Assembly (NCBI RefSeq): GCF_000176035.2
Contig: NC_015675.1
Location: 2,918,001-2,982,000 of the forward strand
Length of the DNA stretch: 64,000 nucleotides
Origin: Mesorhizobium opportunistum WSM2075
GTDB taxonomy: Bacteria > Pseudomonadota > Alphaproteobacteria > Rhizobiales > Rhizobiaceae
Direction of reading: 5' to 3'
Positions 52,287 through 61,253 of this stretch are shown piece after piece (the first letter of the stretch is position 1; every line of letters begins with the position of its first letter). The notes under the pieces were generated by a model that was given only the letters and a program-made list of their open reading frames with translations, did no database searches and was not told where the DNA came from. The translations under genes and the position numbers were made by a program.

Positions 52287-53327
52287 ATGTCTTGGCTGCG
52301 CATTTCCTTGGCCGCAATCGCGGTCACCGTTGCCTTGCCCGTTTCGGCCCAGACGGTCACCATCACGACCGCAGGCGGTGATTATGGCAACGCTATAAAG
52401 GAGGCCATGTGGGCCCCCGCTGCAAAAGAGCTTGGCTATGATGTCCGCGAGGAGACGCAGAGCGACGGCCTGGCAGCTCTCAAGATGCAGGTCACCTCGG
52501 GCGCGGTCTCGACAGACATCATCCACCTGGGCTCGCCGGAAGGCGCGCAGGCGGCCGCACAGTCGCTGCTGGAGCCGCTCGACTACAAGATCATCGATCC
52601 AAAGTCCGTGCCGGACGGCGCAAAGTCCGACTACTGCTATCCGTTCGACTCTTATGGCACCGTCATGTCGTGGAACACCAAGACCTATGGCGAGAACCCG
52701 CCGAAGACCTGGGCGGAGTTCTGGGATGTCGCCAAGTTCCCGGGCCGTCGCGCTCTCCGCGCCAATGCGCAGGATCTGATAGAGATCGCGCTGCTCTCCG
52801 ACGGCGTGGCGCCGGCCGACGTCTATCCCGTGCTCAGCACGCCGGAGGGTCTGGATCGCGCCATCAAGCGGCTTGAAGCGATCAAACCGAATGTCTCGGT
52901 CTGGTGGACCTCGGGAGCGCAGTCCGCGCAGTTGCTGAAAGACGGCGAGGCGGATTTGCTGGTTACTTGGAATGGACGAGCCCAGACCGTGAAAGCCGAT
53001 GGCGGCGCGGCCGACTACACGTTCAAGGGTTCCGTCATCGGCACGGACTGCCTGGCGGTGCCGAAGGGGGCGCCGAAAAAGGAAGCGGCCATGAAGCTCA
53101 TCGCGGCGATGACACAGCCCGCCCGCGTGGCGAAGCTGACCGACTTCATCGCCTATGGACCGGTCAATCCTGCCGGCTATGAGGGCGGCCTTATCCCCAA
53201 AGACCGTCTTAAGACCCTGGCGACCGCGCCTGAAAACGCAGGCACTTCGGTGTTCTCAAATGCCAGCTGGTGGGTCAAGAACGGCGAGGTCGCCCAAAAG
53301 GCCTTTGATGAAATGATGAACCGCTGA
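52287..53327 (+). CDS. ABC transporter substrate-binding protein (PotD/polyamine type)
   Basis: 346 residues. Signal peptide ending SAQ; mature part begins TVTITTAGGDYGNAIKEAMW, the usual start of PotD/F-like proteins (SBP_bac_6/8). Later DIIHLGSPEGAQ and YGTVMSWNT fit the fold. First gene of the LacI-controlled operon ending with a nucleoside phosphorylase, so the ligand may be a nucleoside-like or thio-nucleoside compound rather than a polyamine. Confidence 0.88.
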   Translation: MSWLRISLAAIAVTVALPVSAQTVTITTAGGDYGNAIKEAMWAPAAKELGYDVREETQSDGLAALKMQVTSGAVSTDIIHLGSPEGAQAAAQSLLEPLDYKIIDPKSVPDGAKSDYCYPFDSYGTVMSWNTKTYGENPPKTWAEFWDVAKFPGRRALRANAQDLIEIALLSDGVAPADVYPVLSTPEGLDRAIKRLEAIKPNVSVWWTSGAQSAQLLKDGEADLLVTWNGRAQTVKADGGAADYTFKGSVIGTDCLAVPKGAPKKEAAMKLIAAMTQPARVAKLTDFIAYGPVNPAGYEGGLIPKDRLKTLATAPENAGTSVFSNASWWVKNGEVAQKAFDEMMNR

Positions 53328-53364
53328 GTCTTGAATTCGTCAGCTTCCAAAGCTGGAGCCCGTC

Positions 53365-54402
53365 ATGAAGTCGCTCCCGATCACCATCGACGGCGTGCGC
53401 AAGACCTATGGGTCTTATGTCGCGCTGGATGATGTTTCGCTCGACGTTCAGGCTGGCGAATTCCTTACGCTGCTAGGGCCGTCCGGATCGGGCAAGACCA
53501 CGTTGCTCATGGCCCTGGCCGGTTTTGTCCGGCTGGATCGCGGTAAACTCTTGTTGGGTGATCGCGACATCACCCGCCTGGCCCCCAACAAGCGAGACAT
53601 CGGCATAGTCTTCCAGAACTATGCCCTGTTTCCACACATGAGCGTCCTGGCAAATGTCGAGTATCCGTTGGTGCTGCGCAAGACGCCGAAAGCTGAGGCC
53701 CGCCAGAGGGCGCTCGACACTTTGGCCCGCGTGAAGCTCGAAGGTTTGGCGGAGCGCAACATCGCCGCATTGTCCGGCGGCCAGCGCCAGCGGGTGGCGT
53801 TGGCGCGGGCGATCGTCTTCGAGCCACGCGTGATGCTGATGGATGAGCCGTTGTCGGCACTCGACAAGAATCTGCGCGAAACCATGCAGTACGAGATCCG
53901 GCGTCTGCACGATGATCTGGGGATCACCACGATCTATGTGACGCATGACCAGCGCGAAGCACTGATCATGTCAGATCGGATTGCGGTGATGAATTCCGGC
54001 CGCATCCAGCAGATCGACACCCCACAGCGGATTTATGATCGTCCATCGACACGCTTTGTCGCGGAGTTCATGGGTGAGGCCAACATCGTGGCCCCGGGAT
54101 CTGTGCGCAGAATCGACGGCGCCGACGTGTCGCGCGAAGCATTGATGATCCGCGCGGAAAGCTTTCATCTTGATGCGACCCTCGTCGGGCGAGACGGAGT
54201 GGCGCTTGAGGGAATGCTGCGCGCCAAGGCGTTTCGCGGTGAGAACTGGCTTTTGACGCTGACGCTTGACGGCGGGCAAGAAGTCCTTGTCTGCATTCCG
54301 GCGGCGCTGGCCAGTGACTGCGCCGAACTTGCCGCCGGTCAGCGGGTGACCGCCTATGCACCAGCAGCGAAAGTTCACGCGATACCGGGAGCGGTGCCGT
54401 GA
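53365..54402 (+). CDS. ABC transporter ATP-binding protein (PotA type)
   Basis: 345 residues: Walker A GPSGSGKTT, Q-loop FQNYALFPHMSV, signature LSGGQRQRVALARAI, Walker B VMLMDEPLSALD, and a C-terminal TOBE-like domain. Overlaps the next permease gene by 4 bp. Confidence 0.93.
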   Translation: MKSLPITIDGVRKTYGSYVALDDVSLDVQAGEFLTLLGPSGSGKTTLLMALAGFVRLDRGKLLLGDRDITRLAPNKRDIGIVFQNYALFPHMSVLANVEYPLVLRKTPKAEARQRALDTLARVKLEGLAERNIAALSGGQRQRVALARAIVFEPRVMLMDEPLSALDKNLRETMQYEIRRLHDDLGITTIYVTHDQREALIMSDRIAVMNSGRIQQIDTPQRIYDRPSTRFVAEFMGEANIVAPGSVRRIDGADVSREALMIRAESFHLDATLVGRDGVALEGMLRAKAFRGENWLLTLTLDGGQEVLVCIPAALASDCAELAAGQRVTAYAPAAKVHAIPGAVP

Positions 54403-55286
54403 CCTTCCTTGCCGATCCTGCTCTCGCAGCAGACGCTCGACGCGAGCGGCGGTTCTTCCTCTCGCTTTCACTGCCTGCGCTGTTCATCGTAGGACTGGCG
54501 GCGATACTGCCCATCGCCTGGATCATCCGGCAATCCTTCCTCACCACGGCGGGCGAGTACACCGTCGGCAACTACGAGAAGGTGCTTTCGAGCGGTCTGA
54601 CATGGTCGGCGCTGGTCACAACCCTTGAACTGTCCCTGGGCACGCTGGCGATCTGCATTCTTCTCGGCACCCCTCTGGCGCTCGCCCTGGCCAGCACCAG
54701 ACCAAGGGTGGCCAATTTGCTGATGGCCTTCGTCATGCTGCCCTTGTGGACCTCCATTCTGGTGCGCACCTATGGCTGGCTCGTCCTGTTGCGGCGCGAT
54801 GGCCTGATCAACGCGGCTTTGACGGGTTCAGGCCTGACGGCCGAGCCATTGCCGCTGGTCTACAACTTCACCGGAACGCTCATCGGCATGGTTCACTACA
54901 TGCTGCCGCTCTTTCTGCTGCCCGTTTATGCCGCGATGCGCGATATCGACGCCAACCTTGTTCGCGCCTCGGCGAGCATGGGAGCCACACTTGGGCAAAC
55001 CATCCGCACCGTTATCCTGCCGCTTTCGACCGGCGGCATCTTTTCGGGCTCATTGATCGTCTTCATCTACACCATAGGCTTTTTCATCACGCCGGCGGTG
55101 CTTGGCGGCGGCAAGGTAAATCCACTGTCCACCCGGATCGAGCGCACGCTATCGACGTTCCAGGATTGGGGCTCGGCGAGCGTCCTGGGCATTCTGCTGC
55201 TCATCTTGATGGCCTTGGTGGGGGTGATGTTCCTGGCTGCGGGGCGGCTGATTGCCGGGCGCAAAGTCGGTACAGCCCATGCTTGA
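54399..55286 (+). CDS. ABC transporter permease (PotB type)
   Basis: 295 residues, six-span permease with the EAA-like loop VRASASMGATLGQTIRTVILPLS. Start overlaps the ATPase gene; stop overlaps the next permease by 8 bp. Confidence 0.92.
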   Translation: MTFLADPALAADARRERRFFLSLSLPALFIVGLAAILPIAWIIRQSFLTTAGEYTVGNYEKVLSSGLTWSALVTTLELSLGTLAICILLGTPLALALASTRPRVANLLMAFVMLPLWTSILVRTYGWLVLLRRDGLINAALTGSGLTAEPLPLVYNFTGTLIGMVHYMLPLFLLPVYAAMRDIDANLVRASASMGATLGQTIRTVILPLSTGGIFSGSLIVFIYTIGFFITPAVLGGGKVNPLSTRIERTLSTFQDWGSASVLGILLLILMALVGVMFLAAGRLIAGRKVGTAHA

Positions 55287-56070
55287 AGCCTATCCAGACA
55301 ACAGGCTGGCCCGTATCCTCCTGTGGAGCTTTTGCGCGCTCATATTGGCGTTCCTGATGCTGCCGACGCTGGTGGTCGTGCCGCTCTCTTTTTCAGCGTC
55401 CGATCTCCTTGAGTTTCCGCCGCGCGCATACTCGTTGCGCTGGTACGAGAATTTCTTCGGTTCGGCGACATGGATGGCCGGGCTGAGGACGAGCCTGATC
55501 CTTGGGACATTGACGGCGACGCTCGCAGTGCCCCTGGGGCTGCTGGCCTGCATCTCGACCAACCGGCTCGGCGGAAGGACCGCCTTGGCCATTCAGGGCG
55601 CTCTGCTCACCCCGTCCATCGTGCCGGGCATCCTGCTTGCGATCGGTCTCTTCTTTGTGCTCGCGGCGCAACGTCTGGTCGGAACGCTGTTCGGCGTGCT
55701 GGTCGGGCATGTGGTGCTGGCCATTCCTGTCGCCTGCATTGTGTTGTTGCCGGCCCTGGCCCGCTTTGACTGGAACCAGGTGCAGGCGGCGCGAAGCCTC
55801 GGCGCAAACTGGGCGAGAGCCATTGGCGGAATAATCGTCCCGCAGCTTCAGATCAGTCTCTTGTCGGCCACGTTGATGGCCTTCCTGACTTCACTGGACG
55901 AGTCCGTTATTTCGATCTTCGTCGCCAGCGGTCAAAACAGCACGTTGCCGAAGCTTATGTTCCTGTCGCTGCGCGATCAGATCGACCCGACCATTGCGGC
56001 GATCTCGACATTGTGGACCGTCATCGTCTTGGTCGCCGTCCTGATCGTGAGCCTTCGCCAAAAATCATGA
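55279..56070 (+). CDS. ABC transporter permease (PotC type)
   Basis: 263 residues; EAA loop VQAARSLGANWARAIGGIIVPQL and the PotC-like start RILLWSFCALILAFLMLPTLVVVPLSFS. ATG 55279 chosen for the 8-bp overlap with the upstream permease; the frame from 55252 only duplicates its end. Overlaps the phosphorylase gene (ATGA). Confidence 0.9.
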   Translation: MLEAYPDNRLARILLWSFCALILAFLMLPTLVVVPLSFSASDLLEFPPRAYSLRWYENFFGSATWMAGLRTSLILGTLTATLAVPLGLLACISTNRLGGRTALAIQGALLTPSIVPGILLAIGLFFVLAAQRLVGTLFGVLVGHVVLAIPVACIVLLPALARFDWNQVQAARSLGANWARAIGGIIVPQLQISLLSATLMAFLTSLDESVISIFVASGQNSTLPKLMFLSLRDQIDPTIAAISTLWTVIVLVAVLIVSLRQKS

Positions 56071-57005
56071 CCGAGACTGGAAACATGCCGACAAATCATC
56101 ACGCAGCCGTTGCTCCGGCGTGTCATTCAACGGACATACCCCAGGTGGGGTTGGCGATCATCACCGGCTCGGCCAACTGGGGGCTTGCCTTCCCGGAAGA
56201 TGTTAAGTTCGAGAGTGTGCGCACCTTGCGGCGCGACATGAGTTTTGAAACGCCTTTCGGTCGCAGCGACAACTGGAAGCTGCTCGAGTTCGATGCGTCG
56301 ATTACCGTCGAGGGCAAAATGAAACGTGCGTTGTGCATGTATTCGCACGGCAATCCCCGCGACCATATAGACCATTCCTGTCATCGCCGCGCGTTCTGGG
56401 TCTTGATGGAAGCGGGTGTGAGGCAAGTGCTGTCCTGCTCGACCATCGGCGCCGTCAACAAGGCGATCAAGCCCGGCGACATGGTCGTGAACGCCGATAT
56501 CATCGAACTGACCCAGACCCCGTTTTCACTGCTTCCCGGCCGCCAGAGCTTCGATTGCTCGGGCAAGCAGATCGTCTGCCCAAGATGTGCGGCGGTTCTG
56601 GTCGAAACCGCCCGCCGTCATTGGCCAGCCGAATGCCGCGTTCATGGCATCGAGCAGCAGTTGGTCGCTGGCCACTGCTACGGTCCGCGGCTGACCACCC
56701 CAGCCGAAGCCTTGGCGTTTCGAAACCTGGGGGCGGATGTGCTCAACCATTCGATCGCCCCTGAGGCCACCTTGTCGCGCGAGATAGGCGCGTGTTTCGT
56801 GCCTCTTGCGTTCGTGACCGCAGGTTTCAACGACTATATGGACCGCAATCGCCAGGCATTGCTGCAGGAAGACGTGTTGCCGAGCCTCTCTATGACAGCC
56901 TCGCGGGTTGCGCTGGAGACCGCGGCACGTCTTCCGGCTAATCCTGAATGCTCTTGCCACGGCTTGAAGTCGCCCCAACCGGCGGAGCGGTCTACCCGGT
57001 TCTGA
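56067..57005 (+). CDS. Nucleoside phosphorylase family protein (MTAP/PNP-like), divergent
   Basis: 312 residues. MTAP/PNP landmarks: GLAIITGSANWG, YSHGNPRDHIDHSCHRRAFWVLMEAGV, STIGAVNKAIKPGDMVV, then CYGPRLTTPAEALAFRNLGADVLNHSIAPEATLSREIG. The last segment aligns with the human MTAP run EGPRFSS...NMTTVPEVVLAKE, but Met-Thr of the ribose/phosphate site is His-Ser. A CPRC motif near residue 170 and a late CSCH could bind a metal; they are not part of the usual family. It probably cleaves a purine nucleoside or 5'-modified nucleoside imported by the preceding ABC system. Confidence 0.8.
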   Translation: MTETGNMPTNHHAAVAPACHSTDIPQVGLAIITGSANWGLAFPEDVKFESVRTLRRDMSFETPFGRSDNWKLLEFDASITVEGKMKRALCMYSHGNPRDHIDHSCHRRAFWVLMEAGVRQVLSCSTIGAVNKAIKPGDMVVNADIIELTQTPFSLLPGRQSFDCSGKQIVCPRCAAVLVETARRHWPAECRVHGIEQQLVAGHCYGPRLTTPAEALAFRNLGADVLNHSIAPEATLSREIGACFVPLAFVTAGFNDYMDRNRQALLQEDVLPSLSMTASRVALETAARLPANPECSCHGLKSPQPAERSTRF

Positions 57006-57119
57006 AAAGCAGCGACAGAGTCTGCATCGTTCACTCGCGACGATGCTCGCGCCGAACTGAGAGTCCGCTTTTGAAGGTCCCATGCCCGAAACGTCCGGGC
57101 TGCTTCCGCCCCATTTCTT

Positions 57120-57241
57120 GGCGAACCATCCGCTAGCGTATTTACTGTAGAAAACACTGACCCTCGGCGACCAACATATCTTTATTTGTCGATGGGTTGC
57201 GAAGCGGTTCGCCCAAATTGATTCAAGAAGCTGAGCCAGCC
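57120..57241 (+). repeat. Diverged direct repeat B (right flank of catabolic block)
   Basis: Partner of 43298-43422, 13.8 kb away in the same orientation. It keeps an imperfect CGAC/GTCG inverted repeat at the place where copy A has CGAATA/TATTCG, so the palindrome changed on both sides together. The remainder of 57006-57303 shows no gene. Confidence 0.65.
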
Positions 57242-57303
57242 ATTTACTTACGCCCCGTTGGCAGCTTTGCGCCTCATTCCGGTAGTTCGGGATGCCTTTG
57301 CCA

Positions 57304-58068
57304 CTACCTCCTTCGCCAGCTCATGGGTTCCGACAGCGCCTGCATAACGTGGAGCTCAAAGGCGCCGGGCGCGTGGCTGGCCTCGGCCAACTGCCATGCA
57401 TTCCACTCTCGGGCAATGCTGCCCTCGGCCAGAAGCACCGCGCGGTTGCACAGGCCGGGAACTGCTTCGACTACGTGGGTGGAGATGATGACGGCTTGGT
57501 GGCCGCTCGCCGCCGACGCAAGGATGACGCGTTTGACCTCGAAGGCGGCAAGCGGATCAAGGCCGTTCAGGGACTCGTCGAGGATCAGCAGCGGTGGCGC
57601 ACCGAGCAGAGCCGCGGCAATAGCGATCTTGGCCTGCGTGCCGAGCGAATATTCAGCGATTAGCCGGTCGATCCAGCGCTTGAGCCCGAGCCGTTCGGCG
57701 ACATTGACGCCAGGCCAGTCGTCTTCGGCGCAGCCGCGGATCGAGGCGACGAGCTGGAGATACTGCCGCCCGGTCAACGCCACCGGCAGATCGGATGGAT
57801 CGATGGCGAGGCCGAAGCCCGACTTGGCGCGCTCCGGTGCATCGCCAAGGTCGACGCCGTTGATCACTACACTTCCCGCGAGCGGCCGGATCTGCCCGCT
57901 GATCGCTCTCAGCAAGGTGGACTTGCCTGAACCATTTGCGCCAAGCAGGCCAAGGATGTCGCCCCGGCCGAGCGAGAGACCGATGCCGCTGACGACCGCG
58001 TGGCCACCGTAGCCGGCGCTGAGCCCGCGAACCGCGAGGATCTCGGCAGGATCGATGCTGCTATCCAT
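57304..58068 (-). CDS. ABC transporter ATP-binding protein (export type)
   Basis: 254 residues: Walker A GANGSGKST, Walker B LLILDESLNGLDP, His-loop IISTHV. The signature region reads YSLGTQAKIAIAAAL in place of LSGGQ, a degenerate form common in CcmA/Nod-type export ATPases. ATG 58066-58068 has GGAG upstream and overlaps the permease gene by 8 bp. Confidence 0.85.
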   Translation of the reverse strand: MDSSIDPAEILAVRGLSAGYGGHAVVSGIGLSLGRGDILGLLGANGSGKSTLLRAISGQIRPLAGSVVINGVDLGDAPERAKSGFGLAIDPSDLPVALTGRQYLQLVASIRGCAEDDWPGVNVAERLGLKRWIDRLIAEYSLGTQAKIAIAAALLGAPPLLILDESLNGLDPLAAFEVKRVILASAASGHQAVIISTHVVEAVPGLCNRAVLLAEGSIAREWNAWQLAEASHAPGAFELHVMQALSEPMSWRRR

Positions 58069-59224
58069 GGCGATATCTCCGTTGCGCCCGGTGCCACAGG
58101 AACAGGACAAGGGCGGCAAAGCCGATCAGCACCGTGCGCCCATATTCGAGCGATTCGTAACCGGTATAGGCGATGGCACTGAGGAAGCTCAGCGCGGCGA
58201 CGAACGGCGCGGTCATGAAATAGGCGGCGAACACTGCATAGGCGCCGTTCAGCGCCAGCAGCCAGAAGCCAGTGGCGAGCGGCATCGCCCAGGCCGATGG
58301 CTCCGCCGCCAGGGCAGCACCTGCCGGCATGAGAAAGAAGGCGAGCGACAATTGCAGGGGAAGCCGCGCCAGGCGCAGCCATGCCCTGACGAAACCGATT
58401 GGAGCCGTGCGCAGCACCGACGAGCCGAGCGGATGGAACCGCGCGCTCAGCATGAAGACGAGAAGGCCGCCGGTCAGGCCGGCCATGGCCGCCGGCACGG
58501 CATCGTGATGAACGAGGCTGATCGCTGCGGAAAGGGCCGCGACGATGCCGAAGAAGACGGCCGCGCCCACCAGTCGCCAGGACGGGCGCACATGGCCAGC
58601 CGGCAGACCCCACGCCCAGCTGGAGAGCCAGGCTGGTGCGGAACGATCGAAGGCGCCGAGCCAGGGCCGGCGCCCGCTTGGATCCCTCGCCAGATCGGAA
58701 TTGCTGATGCGGACCAAGTCGCGAGCGCTCCGCAGATGCAGCGCGGCTGTCGCGCAAAAGCCGGCGCCAAACAGGATCGCGGCGCCGAGACCCCAGGCCG
58801 GCGCCAGTGGCTTGACGATGACGAAACAGCCAAGGCCCACCGCCGCCGCCGCGACGACGAAAGCAATGGGAACGCCAAGCGTAAATGCCGCCACCGCTGC
58901 CATGCGCCGGCGCTCCCGAAGCGACAGCGGCAATGCCTTCAGGAAAGGCGCGAAGGCACGCGACAGGCAAAGTCTCGCTAGCGCGTTGCCAGCGGCACCG
59001 CCAAGAATGAGAAGCGCGCCCGGCAAACCAAGCAGCCACAGCGCCTGCTCCTGCCGCAGCGTGGCCGCCCCCGCCTGCAACGCGACAACGATGTCTGCGA
59101 TGGCATAGGCAAGCAGAGCGCCGCCGCCGAGCCCAATCCAGGCAAGGTCGCGGCGGCGCATCGAGTGCAAGCCAGCCAAGAGCTCGCGCCGGAGCAGAGT
59201 CAGAACAAGCCTGTCGTGCCGCAT
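58061..59224 (-). CDS. ABC transporter membrane protein (paired with 57304-58068)
   Basis: 387 residues with about ten hydrophobic segments and no recognised binding domain, typical of a permease of a small two-gene exporter. ATG at 59222-59224. The cargo is unknown. It is 81 bp downstream of the CpxP-like gene and in the same direction, so it may belong to the sigma-factor transcript. Confidence 0.75.
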   Translation of the reverse strand: MRHDRLVLTLLRRELLAGLHSMRRRDLAWIGLGGGALLAYAIADIVVALQAGAATLRQEQALWLLGLPGALLILGGAAGNALARLCLSRAFAPFLKALPLSLRERRRMAAVAAFTLGVPIAFVVAAAAVGLGCFVIVKPLAPAWGLGAAILFGAGFCATAALHLRSARDLVRISNSDLARDPSGRRPWLGAFDRSAPAWLSSWAWGLPAGHVRPSWRLVGAAVFFGIVAALSAAISLVHHDAVPAAMAGLTGGLLVFMLSARFHPLGSSVLRTAPIGFVRAWLRLARLPLQLSLAFFLMPAGAALAAEPSAWAMPLATGFWLLALNGAYAVFAAYFMTAPFVAALSFLSAIAYTGYESLEYGRTVLIGFAALVLFLWHRAQRRYRHG

Positions 59225-59305
59225 TGTTCCATCTTCGCGATCGCAAGCCGGTTGGATATCGACATAGGTCGGCGACGATTGTGCCGCCAGTAGGGCCGTC
59301 GCGCC

Positions 59306-59707
59306 TCAACCTCCCACGGCGGCCTTGGCGTTGACATTCTTTAGCGCGGCCAGGAGATAGTCCTGCATGGTCGCCTGCAGGTTGGTCGTTGCGCTGCGCA
59401 CCGCCGCCATCGCGTCCTTCACCGCCGCTTCGTCAAAGGGTTTGGCTGTTTGTGCCGCCGCCAGATTGGCGCGCGCGGCACGCAGCTCGCGCAGGGCCTG
59501 GAAGGTGCGCGCGCGGTTGTCGCGCAGAATGCCGCGGAACTCCTTCCTCACCTCCGGGGGATAGTTGCTGGCAATCTCCGACAACAGCACGCGCGCCGCC
59601 GCGCCCTGGCGCAGGCCGTGCATGGCATAACCGACCAGGAAGAAGTTGACGGCGAGCGAAAGGGTGAGCAGCACCAGCGTCGCCGTCCATATCCAGGAAC
59701 GCTTCAA
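59306..59707 (-). CDS. CpxP/CnrX-like periplasmic sensor protein
   Basis: 133 residues: a single N-terminal membrane anchor (WIWTATLVLLTLSLAVNFFLVGYAM), then a helical periplasmic part rich in Arg and Ala with NYPPEVRKEFRGILRDNR, as in the heavy-metal-resistance/Spy-like family. Unlike CnrX it has almost no His or Cys for metal binding. It overlaps the anti-sigma gene by 4 bp, matching the sigma/anti-sigma/sensor order of CnrHYX systems. Confidence 0.75.
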   Translation of the reverse strand: MKRSWIWTATLVLLTLSLAVNFFLVGYAMHGLRQGAAARVLLSEIASNYPPEVRKEFRGILRDNRARTFQALRELRAARANLAAAQTAKPFDEAAVKDAMAAVRSATTNLQATMQDYLLAALKNVNAKAAVGG

Positions 59708-60138
59708 AGCGAGCCCTCCTCTGCCGGATCATCCGCGACACCGCCGCCATCGGCCAGCGACGATCCCGACGCCAGCGCCAGAAGCTCCGTATCGGAGGGA
59801 TCGTCCTGCAGCCGCGCCACCTGGTAGCCTGCCAGCGTCGCCGCCACGAGCGCGCCAGCAACCCAGGCCGCGAACCCGGCCGGACCCAAGAGCAGGCGCG
59901 GCAGGAAGGACGGCCGGATCGAGCCGGCTTCGATGCGAGCCAGCACCTTGCGCGCCAGCGCCTGATCGTCGCCATCGGCCAGCGCCGCCTCGAGCACGAG
60001 GAGATCGAGCGCTGCATCCGGGTCGTCATTCCGCTCCGCTGCCATCAAGGCCAGCGCCTGCTGGCGGAAAGGCGCCGGCCATGCCTCGGCGGTATCGCCG
60101 AAGCGGCGCCTGCATCGTTCAAATTCGTCCCGTGTCAT
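59704..60138 (-). CDS. Anti-sigma factor, membrane-anchored
   Basis: 144 residues: an N-terminal cytoplasmic helical region (RDEFERCRRRFGDTAEAWPAPFRQQALALM), one membrane span near residues 83-105 (GPAGFAAWVAGALVAATLAGYQV) and a short periplasmic tail. The gene overlaps both the sigma gene and the sensor gene by 4 bp. No anti-sigma motif with Cys/His zinc ligands is seen, so it is a non-zinc type. Assignment rests mainly on position. Confidence 0.72.
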   Translation of the reverse strand: MTRDEFERCRRRFGDTAEAWPAPFRQQALALMAAERNDDPDAALDLLVLEAALADGDDQALARKVLARIEAGSIRPSFLPRLLLGPAGFAAWVAGALVAATLAGYQVARLQDDPSDTELLALASGSSLADGGGVADDPAEEGSL

Positions 60139-60773
60139 GAGGACTTCCTTTCACGGCCCACGGCCACCATTGCCAAATGATCCTTGAGTGCGCGCCGTCC
60201 GCGCACAAGCAATTGCTCGGCCGAGCCGACGCTGCTGCCCATCACCTCGGCAATCGCCGCGATGTCGAGGTCGCCGACGGCCCTCAGCAGCACCGCCATG
60301 CGCTGCCGTTCCGGCAGGCGCGAGAGCCCGTCGCGCACGATCGCCAGCTCCTGCCGCGCCACGGTCGTTGCTTCGGCATCCGCCTCCGGCGACGCGATGT
60401 CGTCCCTTATGTCGTCCAGCCCGATGAAACTGCGCAGCGCCCTGCGTCGACGCTGGTCGATGCAACGGTTGGCGGTGATCCGGTAGAGCCAGGTCGAAGC
60501 CCGTCCTCTGGCCGGATCGAAACGCGCGGCCTGTTTCCAGACGGTCACGAACACCTCCTGCACCACATCCTCGGCATCGGCGGCATTGCCGAGATAGCGC
60601 GCGGCAAACATCCGCAGCCCACGGCCATGGCGGGCGATGAGCTCGGACAGCGCGCTTTGGCTGCCCGCTGCGACGCGCGCCAGAAGCTCATCGTCGCAAT
60701 GGGGCTCCTCATGTCGCACGGCGGCGCACATCCACGGACGAGACTGCTGGTTGGGCGAATCCGAAATTCGCAT
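60135..60773 (-). CDS. ECF RNA polymerase sigma factor
   Basis: 212 residues. Region 2: FAARYLGNAADAEDVVQEVFVTVWKQAARFDPARGRASTWLYRITANRCIDQRRR; region 4: GLSRLPERQRMAVLLRAVGDLDIAAIAEVMGSSVGSAEQLLVRGRRALKDHL. The start may be the ATG at 60771-60773 or the one at 60729-60731; neither has a strong ribosome site. First gene of the sigma/anti-sigma/sensor set. Confidence 0.92.
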   Translation of the reverse strand: MRISDSPNQQSRPWMCAAVRHEEPHCDDELLARVAAGSQSALSELIARHGRGLRMFAARYLGNAADAEDVVQEVFVTVWKQAARFDPARGRASTWLYRITANRCIDQRRRRALRSFIGLDDIRDDIASPEADAEATTVARQELAIVRDGLSRLPERQRMAVLLRAVGDLDIAAIAEVMGSSVGSAEQLLVRGRRALKDHLAMVAVGRERKSS

Positions 60774-60827
60774 CGATCAGGAGAAGCACAGAAACGAACT
60801 TCGGATTCAAATCCATCACACCAGATG

Positions 60828-61211
60828 TCAGCGCCGCCAGCGGCGGAAGCCATGGACCGTGTTGCCGTTCGGGCCGGTGAAGCTGCCGGCCGAGCGGCCG
60901 TGGAACGGCCCGCGCGCCGACATCCGTTTTCCCGAAAAGGACTGCCCATTCGGCCCGGTACCAGAATAGCTGCGGGCACAGCGGTCAACAACGCCTCCTA
61001 TGCATTTTGAGTTGGACGTGTAGGTGCCACCATTGGGACCGGTGCGGGTGGTCGAGCCGGTATAGACGTTGCCGTCCTTGCCAACGCTGCGGCTGATCTC
61101 GCCGCCATGCTCCGTCGGGCGCTGCCACTCCTCGGCCGAAGCCGGCGAAGCTGCCGACCAGGCAAGCATCGCACCGAGACAGAACATCGGAATTTTTACC
61201 GAAGACAACAT
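60828..61211 (-). CDS. Small secreted protein with TGPNG repeats
   Basis: 127 residues: a signal peptide ending SPASA, then three repeats of a TGPNG unit (RTGPNGGTYTS, GTGPNGQSFSG, FTGPNGNTVHG) spaced 25-35 residues, with a single Cys pair (SKCIGGVVDRC). Not assigned to a named family. AAGGAG lies upstream of ATG 61209-61211. It lies between the sigma-factor set and the EF-hand gene, all in the same direction. Confidence 0.75.
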   Translation of the reverse strand: MLSSVKIPMFCLGAMLAWSAASPASAEEWQRPTEHGGEISRSVGKDGNVYTGSTTRTGPNGGTYTSNSKCIGGVVDRCARSYSGTGPNGQSFSGKRMSARGPFHGRSAGSFTGPNGNTVHGFRRWRR

Positions 61212-61253
61212 GTCGTACTCCTTGTTTTGTAGAGGAATGAGAGCTGCCGATCA

